The notes under the pieces were generated by a model. That model was not told the DNA's origin. It made no database searches and was given only the letters and a program-made list of their open reading frames with translations. This document shows positions 38,453-48,181 of a stretch of DNA of 64,000 nt, piece after piece (positions within the stretch are counted from its first letter, which is position 1; every line of letters begins with the position of its first letter). The DNA comes from Flavobacterium nitratireducens (GTDB lineage Bacteria; Bacteroidota; Bacteroidia; Flavobacteriales; Flavobacteriaceae), in contig NZ_CP121111.1 in assembly GCF_029625335.1 (NCBI RefSeq), forward strand, positions 558,001 to 622,000, in the 5' to 3' direction. Position numbers and translations under genes: made by a program.

Positions 38453-40138
38453 TTATAAATTTCCTTTTTTCAATTCTTCAGCTGCAAAATTAGCCGCTCT
38501 TGCTGTTAATGCCATATAGGTCAATGAAGGATTAACGCAACTCGCCGAGGTCATACAAGCTCCATCAGTAACAAAAACATTTAAGCAATCCCATACCTGA
38601 TTATTTCCGTTAAGAACTGAAGTTTTAGGATCTCTTCCCATTCTCGCAGTACCCATTTCATGAATCCCCATTCCAGGAGCATAATCAGATTCAAAAACTT
38701 TTACATTTTTAGCGCCAGCGATTTCTAACATTTCTTTCATGTCATTTTTCATATCTTCACGCATTTTCTTCTCATTTTCTTTGATCTCTACATCAAAATT
38801 CAAAACTGGTAAACCCCATTTATCCTTTTTATTTGGATCAAGACTTATTTTATTTTCATGATATGGCAACATTTCTCCAAATGCAGTTGCACCAATACTC
38901 CAATTTCCTGGTTCTCCAAATTGATCTTTTAAATCTTTACCTATATTCATTTCAGCAACCTGACTTTTCCATCCGTTTCTGGAAGCGCTTCCCTGATATC
39001 CAAAACCTCTAATGTAATCTCTTTTTGAATTTCCATCTAAATTCTGATATCTAGGAATGTAAAAACCATTAGGTCTAAAACCATAATAATAAGAATCTTC
39101 ATGACCTTCAAAATCTCCAGATGCCCCAACTCTAAAATGATGATCCATTGCATTGTGACCTAATTCTCCACTACTACTACCTAAACCATCTTTCCAGACA
39201 TCTTTAGCTGAATTCATTAATATCCATGTTGAATTAAATGCAGATGCACACAAGAAAACAATTTTACTTGAAAACACCATTTCTTCATTAGTTTCAGCAT
39301 CAATAACCGTTACTCCAGTCGCTTTTTTGGTGTTTTTATCATATAATATTTCTTTAACAATCGAAAATGGACGTAGCGTCAAATTCCCCGTTTTCACCGC
39401 AGCAGGCAAAGTAGATGATTGCGTAGAAAAATACCCACCAAATTGACAACCATTCCAACACATGTTTCTAAATTGACAAGGAGTCCTGTCTTTAATAGCC
39501 TTAGTTACATGAGCTACTCTACCTATGATTAAAGTTCTAGCATTATTATAATGCTCTTTTATCCTAGAAGCTACTGTTTTTTCAACTACATTTAAATCCA
39601 TTGGAGGTAAAAATTCACTATCCGGTAATTGAGATAGATTTTCTTTTGAACCACTTACTCCAATAAATTTTTCCACATAGCTATACCACGGAGCAATATC
39701 ATTGTATCGTATCGGCCAATCTATTGCAATACCATCCTTTAAATTAGCTTCAAAATCAAGATCACTCCAACGATACGATTGTCTTCCCCACATTAAAGAA
39801 CGCCCCCCAACATGATATCCTCTAAACCAATCAAAAGGCTTTGTTTCAGTATATGGATTATCCTTATCACTAGCCCAGTAAGACAGATTTCGTTCGTTTA
39901 ATGGATAATCTCTTTTAAGAACTGGATAATCCTCAACCATTTGTTTTGTTGGTCTATAATGACGATGTGGATATTCCCAAATAGGTTTATTTTGTTCCAC
40001 ATAATCTTTTATATGCTCTATGTTGTGACCTCTTTCAAGAAGTAACACTTTTAAGCCTTTTTCAGTTAACTCTTTAGCTGCCCATCCACCAGAAATTCCA
40101 GAACCAACTACTATTGCATCATATTGATTATCTGCCAT
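38453..40138 (-). CDS. GMC-family FAD oxidoreductase, glucoside/gluconate dehydrogenase type
   Basis: A 561-residue flavoprotein. The FAD motif is VVGSGISGGWAAKELTEKG (residues 10-28). VGGRSLMWGRQSYRWSDLDF and FRNMCWNGCQFGGY are characteristic of membrane dehydrogenases of the GMC family. The C-terminal catalytic HEMGTARMG and the CVNPSLTYMALTA motif are present. It has no signal peptide of its own, so it may travel with its Tat-type small subunit. Relatives oxidise gluconate at C2 or glucosides at C3, passing electrons to a cytochrome. The DUF1080 and cytochrome neighbours favour C3 oxidation of glucosides. Confidence 0.88.
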   Translation of the reverse strand: MADNQYDAIVVGSGISGGWAAKELTEKGLKVLLLERGHNIEHIKDYVEQNKPIWEYPHRHYRPTKQMVEDYPVLKRDYPLNERNLSYWASDKDNPYTETKPFDWFRGYHVGGRSLMWGRQSYRWSDLDFEANLKDGIAIDWPIRYNDIAPWYSYVEKFIGVSGSKENLSQLPDSEFLPPMDLNVVEKTVASRIKEHYNNARTLIIGRVAHVTKAIKDRTPCQFRNMCWNGCQFGGYFSTQSSTLPAAVKTGNLTLRPFSIVKEILYDKNTKKATGVTVIDAETNEEMVFSSKIVFLCASAFNSTWILMNSAKDVWKDGLGSSSGELGHNAMDHHFRVGASGDFEGHEDSYYYGFRPNGFYIPRYQNLDGNSKRDYIRGFGYQGSASRNGWKSQVAEMNIGKDLKDQFGEPGNWSIGATAFGEMLPYHENKISLDPNKKDKWGLPVLNFDVEIKENEKKMREDMKNDMKEMLEIAGAKNVKVFESDYAPGMGIHEMGTARMGRDPKTSVLNGNNQVWDCLNVFVTDGACMTSASCVNPSLTYMALTARAANFAAEELKKGNL

Positions 40139-40167
40139 ACTATTTAATTTTTATAATCGTTGTTTTT

Positions 40168-41037
40168 TTAAATATCACAAAGTTGAATTGCTTTTTTTAA
40201 AGCCAAATCTTTATCTTTTGCCAAAGGAATAAACTCTTGTGCAACATAGCCTTTGTATCCTGTTGCAACAATAGCTTTCATTATTGCAGGGTAATATAAT
40301 TCTTGTGAATCATCAATTTCATGTCTACCTGGAACACCAGCTGTATGATAATGTCCAAAATATTGATGATTTTTTTGAATAGTATCTATTATATTTCCTT
40401 CCATAATTTGCATATGGTAAATATCATATAGCAGTTTAAAATTATCACTCTCTAAACGTTTGCAAAGTTCAATTCCCCAACTAGAAGAATCCGCCATATA
40501 ATCAGGATGATCTACTTTACTATTAAATAATTCCATCTGAATTACAACCCCTCGCTTTTCAGCTTTTTCAATAATTTGTTTTAAACCTGCCACACAATTC
40601 ATCAACCCCTCTTCTTCATCCATCCCATTGCGATTCCCACTGAAACATATTAAGTTTTTGTACCCTGCATCAGCAACTAAATCAATATGTTTCAAATAAT
40701 TGCCAATCAAAACTTCATGATTTTTGGGATTATTCCAACCTTCCGTAAGGCTTATATGGGCTCCAGTACACATTGAAGAATCGATTCCGAATCTCTTTAA
40801 TATTGGAAAATCTTTTGGTTCAACTAAATCAATAGCAGAAAATCCAATCTTTTTAACTAATAAACATAATTCTTCAATTGACAACTCATCAAAAGTCCAA
40901 CGACAAACAGAATGATTAATATTCCCCATCAAACCTATTTTCTTATTTTCATTAATTTTCTGCGATAACAACACTTGTGGATTTGTAAATAACAGCCCCC
41001 CAATTGCAAGTTTCTTCATTACATCTCTTCTATTCAT
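40168..41037 (-). CDS. Exported hydroxypyruvate isomerase-like TIM-barrel protein
   Basis: A 289-residue protein. The N-terminus MNRRDVMKKLAIGGLLFTNP is Tat-like. The TIM barrel has ITGA-type motifs: SVCRWTFDELSIEELC, MELFNSKVDHPDYM, YDIYHMQIMEGN, HYHTAGVPGRHEID and VAQEFIPLAKD. This set is characteristic of hydroxypyruvate isomerase (Hyi) relatives. In this cluster an exported sugar-isomerase role is more probable than hydroxypyruvate metabolism. It overlaps the MFS gene end by 4 bp, showing a translationally coupled operon. Confidence 0.8.
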   Translation of the reverse strand: MNRRDVMKKLAIGGLLFTNPQVLLSQKINENKKIGLMGNINHSVCRWTFDELSIEELCLLVKKIGFSAIDLVEPKDFPILKRFGIDSSMCTGAHISLTEGWNNPKNHEVLIGNYLKHIDLVADAGYKNLICFSGNRNGMDEEEGLMNCVAGLKQIIEKAEKRGVVIQMELFNSKVDHPDYMADSSSWGIELCKRLESDNFKLLYDIYHMQIMEGNIIDTIQKNHQYFGHYHTAGVPGRHEIDDSQELYYPAIMKAIVATGYKGYVAQEFIPLAKDKDLALKKAIQLCDI

Positions 41038-42262
41038 GATATTCTTTCAGTATTTACTTTAACTTTCTCCTTAAAAAACACATAAAATAATATTGCTATT
41101 CCTACAGCAAAAAGTGAAGGAAAAATCCATATTTTATCCCAATTATGTAAGCCTCCTTCTATAGCATTTTTATCAACAATTTCTCCAGCTACATAAAAAC
41201 CAATATACATTCCTACCCCATATGTTGCTAAAGTAATCAACCCCTGAGCAGAAGATCTTATTTCTTTTCCAGATTTTTTGTCGGTATAAATTTGCCCTGT
41301 AACAAAAAAGAAATCATAACAAACTCCATGTAATGCTATTGCAACGTAAAGCATCCAAAGATTATTATCTACATTTCCATAAACAAATAACAGATACCTA
41401 ACAGCCCAAGCTAACATTCCAATTAATAGCATTTGTTTTACTCCAAATCGTAAAAAAACAAAGGCATTAAGAATAAAAAAAGAGTTTCCGACATCTGACC
41501 TATTGTCATTTTTGCTGCAGCACCACTCATATTAATTTCATTAAGAAACTGATTTGCCTGTCCATAATAAAATGCTAATGGAATACAAATTAAAATTGAG
41601 GCTATAAAGAACATTAGGTAATTTTTATCTCCAAGTACCTTTAAAGCGTCTAAACCAATTGCTTCATAAAAACTTACTTTTTTACCCGCTTTAGTTGGCG
41701 GAGTATCAGGCAAAAAGAAACAAAAAATACCATAAATTGCAGAAACTGATGCAGCAACTAAAAAAGTAATATTCAATTTTTCTGGAGTACTTTCCCATGC
41801 CATCCATCCTATGATCAAACCTGCAACTATCCAACCTATAGTTCCCCAAACTCTGATATATGCAAATTCCTTCTCAGCATCCTTTATCTGATTCAAGGCA
41901 ATTGAATTTATCAAAGCCAATGTTGGCATAAAAAGAATCATATATGGTAAAAGCAAAGAATAAAAATTCTCAAAATCGGTACTAGAATAAATTAAAAATA
42001 GCAGTATGGCTCCTAAAAAATGAAGAACACCTAATATCTTTTGTGCAGCAAAAAATTTATCGGCAATCATCCCGACTATAAATGGAGCTATAATTGCACC
42101 TAAACACTGTGTCCCATATGCTAAACCTGTTTGCGAACCTGTGGCTGCAATATCACCTTTTGTCAAAAAAGTACCCATTGTAACAAACCAAATTCCCCAA
42201 ACAAAAAAGTTAAGAAACATCATAACTGACAATTGAATTTTTGTAGTATTTTTCATTTTCAC
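41034..42262 (-). pseudogene. MFS transporter, NupG/nucleoside-H+ symporter-like, frameshifted
   Basis: Two pieces join when one base is added in the seven-A run at 41452-41458, giving a 409-residue protein with ~12 helices. The N-terminal part has MMFLNFFVWGIWFVTMGTFL and IVGMIADKFFAAQKILGVL. The join restores MPLFFLRFGVKQMLLIGML. The end has WIFPSLFAVGIAILFYVFFKEK. The family (nucleoside:H+ symporter-like MFS) often serves sugar uptake in such clusters. It is the first gene of the minus-strand unit. A sequencing error is the simplest explanation of the break. Confidence 0.8.
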
Positions 42263-42315
42263 CTACTATTTTTTTAGTTTTTAAATTAAACGATTATAAC
42301 AATATATATCAAAAT

Positions 42316-42440
42316 AAATTTCACATAACTAATAAAATTTACAAAAAATTTTCACTTTATGTAAAAATTCAAATGAATTATTTTGATAAATACAAACATA
42401 TAAAATTTATCGCTTCATTTGCAAGCAATAAGTGAAATTT
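42316..42440. promoter_or_regulatory. Three copies of AAATTTCAC(A/T)T in the divergent control region
   Basis: AAATTTCACATAACT (42316-42330), AAATTTTCACTTTATG (42346-42361) and, on the other strand, AAATTTCACTTATTG (42426-42440). The copies lie between the divergent MFS and Gfo/Idh genes and could be regulator sites. AT-rich chance similarity is possible. Confidence 0.4.
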
Positions 42441-42475
42441 AATTTTAAAATGTTGTAAACGTTCTTTTTTTTATA

Positions 42476-42500
42476 GATGTTTGTATCAGTATAACTGATA
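42476..42500 (+). promoter_or_regulatory. Promoter and 7-3-7 operator-like palindrome of the Gfo/Idh gene
   Basis: GATGTTTG (42476-42483) is a near-match to the -7 box, with a TTG 21-22 bp upstream and an AACGTT palindrome between. Next to it lies TATCAGT-ATA-ACTGATA (42484-42500), a perfect inverted repeat at the expected transcription start, well placed to block it. Confidence 0.5.
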
Positions 42501-42512
42501 ATAATATTAATT

Positions 42513-43679
42513 ATGAATAGAAGAAAATTACGAATGGGTATGATTGGCGGTGGAAAAAATGCCTTCATAGGAGCGATTCATAGACACGCAATGTGGTTAG
42601 ATGGTCTCATAGAACTAAAGTGTGGTGCATTAAATATCGAACCTGATCTTGCAGTTGAATCTGGTCGTGAACTATTTTTAGATGAGGATCGAACTTATTT
42701 GAATTATACTGACATGCTTAATAAAGAAGCTGAATTACCTGCTGATGAAAGAATTGATTTTGTAACAATAGTAACTCCAAATTTTGTTCATTTTGAACCA
42801 GCCATGATGGCTTTAGAAAAAGGTTTTAATGTTGTATTAGAAAAACCTATGACCTTAACCTATGAACAAGCTTTATTATTGCAAGCTAAGGTTAAAGAAA
42901 CAGGAAAAAGATTGTGTCTAACTCATACCTATTCAGGTTATCCAATGGTTAAACAAGCCAAAGCAATAATCAAAAATGGTGATTTGGGTAAAATACGAAA
43001 AATTTGGGTCGAATACCCTCAAGGCTGGCTTAGCAGATTATCGGAACGAGAAGGTAATATGCAGGCAGCTTGGCGTACTGACCCGGAAAAAAGCGGAAAA
43101 AGTGCATCAATGGGAGATATAGGAACTCACGCAGCACATTTAGCTGAATACATTTCTGGTTTACAAATTACAGAATTATGTGCTAGTTTAAATACAGTTG
43201 TCGACGGAAGAATGCTTGATGATGATGGAAGTGTATTACTTCGTTTTAATAATGGTGCTACTGGAGTATTGTTAGCATCACAGGTAGCAGCCGGAGAAGA
43301 GAATGCCTTGAAAATAAGAGTTTACGGTGAAAAAGGTGGGCTTGAATGGCATCAAATGGAACCTAATTCTCTTATTCTAAAATGGCTAGACAATCCTACA
43401 CAAATATTAAGAGCAGGAACCAATTATCCCAATTTAAGTTCATACATGACTTCAAATTGCAGAACTCCTGGTGGTCACCCCGAAGGATATTTGGAAGCAT
43501 TTGCTAATATTTACAAAAATTTTGCAAATACATTGTTAGCTGATTTAAGTGGTCAAACTCCAACTGAAATTGACATTGATTACCCTAACGAAAATGATGG
43601 TGTGAGAGGAATGGCTTTTATCGAAAATGTTGTTAACGCATCAAATTCGGATACAAAATGGCATCCTCTTAAATTATAA
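42513..43679 (+). CDS. Gfo/Idh/MocA-family sugar oxidoreductase
   Basis: A 388-residue NAD(P)-dependent dehydrogenase. The N-terminal Rossmann motif is MGMIGGGKNAFIGAIHR. The family lysine motif is VLEKPMTLTYEQALLLQ (about residue 112). The His region GDIGTHAAHLAEYISGL lies at the catalytic site. The RRK near the start is not followed by a hydrophobic segment, so the protein is cytoplasmic. It is divergent from the nine-gene cluster. Members oxidise or reduce sugar hydroxyls, including the C3 position, so it could complete a keto-sugar pathway in the cytoplasm. Confidence 0.85.
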   Translation: MNRRKLRMGMIGGGKNAFIGAIHRHAMWLDGLIELKCGALNIEPDLAVESGRELFLDEDRTYLNYTDMLNKEAELPADERIDFVTIVTPNFVHFEPAMMALEKGFNVVLEKPMTLTYEQALLLQAKVKETGKRLCLTHTYSGYPMVKQAKAIIKNGDLGKIRKIWVEYPQGWLSRLSEREGNMQAAWRTDPEKSGKSASMGDIGTHAAHLAEYISGLQITELCASLNTVVDGRMLDDDGSVLLRFNNGATGVLLASQVAAGEENALKIRVYGEKGGLEWHQMEPNSLILKWLDNPTQILRAGTNYPNLSSYMTSNCRTPGGHPEGYLEAFANIYKNFANTLLADLSGQTPTEIDIDYPNENDGVRGMAFIENVVNASNSDTKWHPLKL

Positions 43680-43686
43680 GTATTAA

Positions 43687-43732
43687 TAATCCCCTCTATA
43701 ACAATAGCTATTATAAATTAGAGGGGATTTTA
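43687..43732. terminator. Terminator between the Gfo/Idh gene and the YtxJ-like gene
   Basis: AATCCCCTCTA pairs with TAGAGGGGATT around a ~20-nt loop, followed by TTTA. It overlaps the stop codon of the convergent gene. Confidence 0.6.
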
Positions 43733-44122
43733 TCCAATTTTACTATTCAAAAATTCCGCATCAATATCTGAATGCGAAGCATCATAAACAGATTTCCCGT
43801 CTTTAATAACCAAGATTTGTGGCGATTGATGTTGTACCCCAAAACGATTAGCTATTTCATTAGAAATTTCGCGATATGTAATCAAATCTAAAAAATAGGG
43901 TGTAACTTTATCCTGTAAAGCAAATTCGTTTTCAAATTGCTTTAGAGCCATTCTACTGATACTACATCTAGTACTGTGTTTAAAAATGACCACTGGTTTC
44001 TCATTAGAATTAAAAATAATTTCACCTAACTGATTCAAATCGGTTAAATTTTCCCAATTAATTTTCACTTCTTGTTGTTTTGGAGTTTCATTGTCTCCAA
44101 AGATATTTTTAAAAAAACTCAT
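43730..44122 (-). CDS. ytxJ: YtxJ-like bacillithiol-system redox protein
   Basis: A 130-residue thioredoxin-fold protein. It has the motif PVVIFKHSTRCSISRMALKQ, in which the TRCSIS site keeps one Cys, as in monothiol bacilliredoxin-like YtxJ proteins. VTPYFLDLITYREISNEIA and the cis-Pro region HQSPQILVIKDGKSVYDASH follow. I chose the start at 44122 (MSFFKNIFGD), because the upstream extension to 44458 is low-complexity and antisense to the clpB start region. The role is inferred: reduction of bacillithiol mixed disulfides. Confidence 0.8.
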   Translation of the reverse strand: MSFFKNIFGDNETPKQQEVKINWENLTDLNQLGEIIFNSNEKPVVIFKHSTRCSISRMALKQFENEFALQDKVTPYFLDLITYREISNEIANRFGVQHQSPQILVIKDGKSVYDASHSDIDAEFLNSKIG

Positions 44123-44272
44123 ATTTTGACTTGTTTTATGACTTTTTGACATTAAAAACTGATAAAAATCAGTCTTTTTATGTCGTTTTGTCTGTAAATT
44201 TGATGTGGAATATAATTTGTCCCAATGATTACAAAGGTAATTAATAAGTTTAAACCAAATCAATAAAATAAA

Positions 44273-46882
44273 ATGAACATCAATAAATTTACAATTAAAT
44301 CGCAGGAAGCTATTCAGCAATCGCAACAATTGGCGCAACGTTATGGCCAACAACAAATAGAAAATGAACACATTTTCAAAGCTATTTTTGAAGTAGACGA
44401 AAATGTTGCACCTTTTATTTTGAAAAAACTTAATGTAAATGTGCCGCTTTTTTTGCAAGTATTAGATAGTACCATCCAAAATTTTCCAAAAGTTTCGGGA
44501 GCTGATATTATGCTTTCCAGAGAAGCGAATAAAACGTTGACTGAAGCCGAAATTATTGCGCAAAAAATGAACGATGAATATGTTTCTATCGAACATTTAA
44601 TCTTAGCTATTTTTGCTTCCAAATCTAAGGTTGCCCAAATTTTAAAAGACCAGGGCGTGACCGAAAAAGGCTTAAAAGCAGCTATCGATGAATTACGAAA
44701 AGGCGAAAGAGTGACGTCGGCATCAGCTGAGGAAACTTATAATTCGTTGAATAAATACGCTAAAAACCTTAACGAATTAGCCCGTAGCGGCAAACTGGAT
44801 CCTGTAATTGGGCGTGACGAAGAAATTCGAAGAGTACTGCAAATTTTAACTCGTAGAACCAAAAACAACCCGATGCTTGTAGGAGAACCTGGTGTGGGTA
44901 AAACTGCTATTGCCGAAGGTTTGGCGCATCGTATTGTAGATGGTGACGTACCGGAAAATTTGAAAGAAAAAATTGTGTACTCTCTGGATATGGGAGCTTT
45001 GATTGCAGGTGCTAAGTACAAAGGAGAGTTTGAAGAACGTTTGAAATCGGTGGTAAAAGAAGTAACTTCTGCCGAAGGTGACATCGTTCTGTTCATTGAC
45101 GAAATTCACACCTTAGTTGGTGCAGGAGGTGGCGAAGGTGCGATGGATGCAGCGAATATCCTAAAACCGGCTTTGGCTCGTGGCGAACTGAGAGCGATTG
45201 GTGCCACCACTTTAGACGAGTACCAAAAATACTTCGAAAAAGACAAAGCACTTGAAAGACGTTTCCAAAAAGTACTAATTGACGAACCAGATACTGAAAG
45301 TGCTATTTCGATTTTGCGTGGTATCAAAGAAAAATACGAAACACACCATCAGGTACAAATTAAAGACGAGGCAATTATCGCTGCGGTAGAATTATCGCAA
45401 CGCTACATCACCAACCGTTTTTTACCGGATAAAGCTATCGATTTAATGGACGAGGCCGCTTCTAAAATCCGTATGGAAATCAACTCAAAACCGGAGGAAT
45501 TAGACGTTTTGGACAGAAAAGTGATGCAGCTTGAAATTGAGATTGAAGCCATCAAACGTGAGAATGATGAAAGCAAACTTAAAATCTTAGGATTGGAATT
45601 GGCGAATCTGAAAGAAGACAGAAACAAGATTTTTGCTAAATGGAAATCGGAGAAAGATATCGTAGAAAACATTCAGGCAGTTAAAAAAGAAATTGAAGAT
45701 TTTAAATACGAAGCCGAACGTGCGGAGCGTGAAGGTGACTACGGAAAAGTAGCCGAAATTCGTTATGGAAAAATCAAAGAAGCCCAAGAACGCTTAGAAA
45801 ACTTTGGCAAAGAATTACAGGAAAACCAATCAGGTGGAAGCTCTTTGATTAAAGAAGAAGTAACTCGTGAAGATATTGCCGAAGTTGTAGCTAAATGGAC
45901 TGGAATTCCGGTAGTAAAAATGCTTCAGGGCGAAAGAGAAAAACTATTGCATCTGGAAGAAGAACTACACCGTCGTGTAGTTGGTCAAGAAGAAGCAATC
46001 GAAGCGGTAAGTGATGCCGTACGTAGAAGTCGTGCAGGTTTACAGGATATGAAAAAACCTGTGGGAACCTTCCTGTTCCTTGGAACAACTGGTGTGGGTA
46101 AAACCGAATTAGCGAAAGCATTGGCCGAATATCTATTTGACGATGAAAACGCCATGACCCGTATTGATATGAGTGAATATCAGGAGCGTCACGCGGTGAG
46201 TCGCTTAGTGGGTGCGCCTCCGGGATATGTGGGTTATGATGAAGGAGGACAATTGACTGAGGCGGTGCGAAGAAAACCCTATTCTGTTATTTTGCTGGAC
46301 GAAATAGAAAAAGCGCATCCTGACACCTTTAATATTTTATTGCAGGTACTCGACGAAGGACGTTTAACGGATAACAAAGGTCGTCTGGCTGACTTTAAAA
46401 ACTCGATTATCATCATGACTTCTAATATGGGAAGCCAAATTATACAGGAGAAATTTGAAAATCTCAAAGGAGGTATCGAAGCCGCTACTGAGGCTGCCAA
46501 AACAGAAGTATTGGGCTTGTTGAAACAAAGCGTTCGTCCAGAGTTCATTAACCGTATTGACGAAATTGTGATGTTTACACCGTTGACCAATGCTAACATT
46601 GCTCAAATTGTAGGCTTACAATTGAAAAGCGTTACCAAAATGCTCGCACAACAAGGTATTACCATGGACGCCACTCCAGAGGCAATTACTTACTTGTCCG
46701 AAAAAGGATTTGATCCGCAATTTGGTGCCCGTCCGGTAAAACGTGTGATTCAAAGAGAGGTTTTGAACCAATTGTCTAAAGAAATTCTAGCCGGTAAAAT
46801 CACTACCGACAGTATCATTCTTTTGGATTCTTTCGACGGTCAATTGGTTTTCAGAAACCAAAGCGAAACAGCCGCTGTCTAA
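44273..46882 (+). CDS. clpB: ClpB disaggregase
   Basis: An 869-residue Hsp100 AAA+ unfoldase that works with DnaK to dissolve protein aggregates. The Clp N domain is residues ~1-145. AAA-1 has Walker A GEPGVGKT at 204-211, followed by [20 protein letters not shown]. The coiled-coil middle domain lies at ~400-530. AAA-2 has Walker A GTTGVGKT at 604-611 and pore loop [13 protein letters not shown]. The C-terminal D2-small domain ends in [21 protein letters not shown]. The middle domain separates it from ClpA and ClpC. A heat-shock promoter is not evident. Confidence 0.97.
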   Translation: MNINKFTIKSQEAIQQSQQLAQRYGQQQIENEHIFKAIFEVDENVAPFILKKLNVNVPLFLQVLDSTIQNFPKVSGADIMLSREANKTLTEAEIIAQKMNDEYVSIEHLILAIFASKSKVAQILKDQGVTEKGLKAAIDELRKGERVTSASAEETYNSLNKYAKNLNELARSGKLDPVIGRDEEIRRVLQILTRRTKNNPMLVGEPGVGKTAIAEGLAHRIVDGDVPENLKEKIVYSLDMGALIAGAKYKGEFEERLKSVVKEVTSAEGDIVLFIDEIHTLVGAGGGEGAMDAANILKPALARGELRAIGATTLDEYQKYFEKDKALERRFQKVLIDEPDTESAISILRGIKEKYETHHQVQIKDEAIIAAVELSQRYITNRFLPDKAIDLMDEAASKIRMEINSKPEELDVLDRKVMQLEIEIEAIKRENDESKLKILGLELANLKEDRNKIFAKWKSEKDIVENIQAVKKEIEDFKYEAERAEREGDYGKVAEIRYGKIKEAQERLENFGKELQENQSGGSSLIKEEVTREDIAEVVAKWTGIPVVKMLQGEREKLLHLEEELHRRVVGQEEAIEAVSDAVRRSRAGLQDMKKPVGTFLFLGTTGVGKTELAKALAEYLFDDENAMTRIDMSEYQERHAVSRLVGAPPGYVGYDEGGQLTEAVRRKPYSVILLDEIEKAHPDTFNILLQVLDEGRLTDNKGRLADFKNSIIIMTSNMGSQIIQEKFENLKGGIEAATEAAKTEVLGLLKQSVRPEFINRIDEIVMFTPLTNANIAQIVGLQLKSVTKMLAQQGITMDATPEAITYLSEKGFDPQFGARPVKRVIQREVLNQLSKEILAGKITTDSIILLDSFDGQLVFRNQSETAAV

Positions 46883-46997
46883 GTCATTGCGAGGAACGAA
46901 GCACCCGAGTGCAACGAATTGAGCTTTAGCTAATCTCACTATTAAAAGTCAGTTGCTAAAAACTTGGTGAGATTGCCGCGCTATCGCTCGCAATGAC
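46883..46997. repeat. 115-bp inverted-repeat element directly after clpB
   Basis: GTCATTGCGAG (46883-46893) and CTCGCAATGAC (46987-46997) are exact complements. The element begins on the first base after the clpB stop. The segment GTCATTGCGAGGAACGAAGC recurs at 59473 in the same orientation, so this is a dispersed family. Confidence 0.85.
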
Positions 46998-47013
46998 TCA
47001 TAAATAACAAAAT

Positions 47014-47053
47014 CCTAGAAACACCAGACCTAACCGATTGGTGTTTTTTTTTG
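47014..47053 (+). terminator. Terminator downstream of clpB
   Basis: AAACACCA pairs with TGGTGTTT around a ~13-nt loop, followed by T's. The stem is modest. The following 47060-47249 bp holds no visible gene. Confidence 0.6.
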
Positions 47054-47249
47054 TTTAGGAGCAGTACGAAAACTTTCCACGAGCCACTTCCCTCCTGCTC
47101 TCGCTTTTATCTCTACGAGGATATCAGCTCGATCAGGGCTAATGAGAACGTTTTGATTTTCCCTTCCGCAGCATGATAATATTTTGATTAATGTGTAAAA
47201 AGAAATAGAAATTCCCTAAATTGCTTTAGCTTAACCAAAACTCATCAAA

Positions 47250-47708
47250 ATGATAAAAAATATTTTTGAAAAAGCCGTATCTGATGAAATCATCAATAGG
47301 ATTGAACTACTTACCTCTTCTTCTTCTCCTCAATGGGGTAAAATGAATGTGGATCAGATGCTAGCACATTGTAATGTGGCTTACCGTTATGCTTTTCATC
47401 CTGAAGAGTTTAAAAAACCAAATGCATTCAAGAAATTTTTGCTCAAAACAATTATAAAGGGTTTTATTACCAATGACAAACCTTATTCTAAAAATGGCCC
47501 TACCGCTCCTGATTTTGTTATAACAGCTACTAAAGATTTTGAAAAAGAAAAGCAAATATTGCTTGACTATATCAATAAAACGCAACAATTAGGTACTAAT
47601 CATTTTGAAGGCTTGGAAAACATTTCCTTTGGAAGAATGACTGCTAACGAATGGAGTAATTTATTTTACAAACATCTGGATCATCATTTAAAGCAATTTG
47701 GGGTGTAA
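47250..47708 (+). CDS. DUF1569-like (DinB-fold) protein
   Basis: A 152-residue soluble protein. The pattern WGKMNVDQMLAHCNVAYRYAF, EFKKPNAFKKFLLKTIIKGF and FGRMTANEWSNLFYKHLDHHL fits DUF1569 of the DinB-like four-helix family. The three histidines at DQMLAHC and HLDHHLKQF could form the metal site of that fold. Function is not known. It is followed 48 bp later by a VOC-family gene on the same strand, probably in one unit. Confidence 0.75.
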   Translation: MIKNIFEKAVSDEIINRIELLTSSSSPQWGKMNVDQMLAHCNVAYRYAFHPEEFKKPNAFKKFLLKTIIKGFITNDKPYSKNGPTAPDFVITATKDFEKEKQILLDYINKTQQLGTNHFEGLENISFGRMTANEWSNLFYKHLDHHLKQFGV

Positions 47709-47756
47709 CATCTCCATAACACATTTTACAACTCAACTATTCTAAAACCAAAACCC

Positions 47757-48107
47757 ATGCTCACAACCATCAACCCTAAATTACCCATGAGAGATAAAAG
47801 CCTCACAAAAGCTTTTTATATTAACCAATTGGGTTTTACAGAAATTGCAGATTATGGGGATTATTTAATACTTCAAAAAGACCAAATAGAAATTCATTTT
47901 TTTGAATTCAAAGCATTAAATCCTAAAGAAAATTACGGTCAAGTCTATATTCGTACTAATGCTATAGAAAATCTATACGATTACTTTTTAGATAACAAAA
48001 TACACATGCACCCTAATGCTCCTTTACAAACTAAACCTTGGGGACAAAAAGAGTTTGCCCTACTCGATCCTGATAATAATTTATTGACTTTTGGTGAAAG
48101 TGTTTAA
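47757..48107 (+). CDS. VOC-family (glyoxalase/bleomycin-resistance-like) protein
   Basis: A 116-residue protein with the paired beta-alpha-beta-beta-beta units of the vicinal-oxygen-chelate fold: FYINQLGFTEIADYGDYLIL, QIEIHFFEF, QVYIRTNAIENLYDY and WGQKEFALLDPDNNLLTFGE. The conserved Glu near the end fits the metal site. Bleomycin-resistance-like VOC proteins bind or sequester drugs. Other family members are isomerases, so the role stays open. It lies after the DUF1569-like gene. Confidence 0.8.
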   Translation: MLTTINPKLPMRDKSLTKAFYINQLGFTEIADYGDYLILQKDQIEIHFFEFKALNPKENYGQVYIRTNAIENLYDYFLDNKIHMHPNAPLQTKPWGQKEFALLDPDNNLLTFGESV

Positions 48108-48181
48108 AACAATTTGACAATTTCTGAATTATTTCTATAATTCACACCAAAAAAAAAACAGTAAAAAAACTTACATTCGAT

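Noticed and set aside
42513..42560. Tat signal on the Gfo/Idh/MocA protein (MNRRK)
   Set aside because: The Rossmann motif begins within ten residues and no hydrophobic signal region follows.
44123..44458. N-terminal extension of the YtxJ-like protein
   Set aside because: It is low-complexity, lies opposite the clpB start, and gives no recognisable fold.
44341..46606. Several long antisense ORFs inside clpB
   Set aside because: They are mirror frames of a strongly conserved gene, with no motifs of their own.
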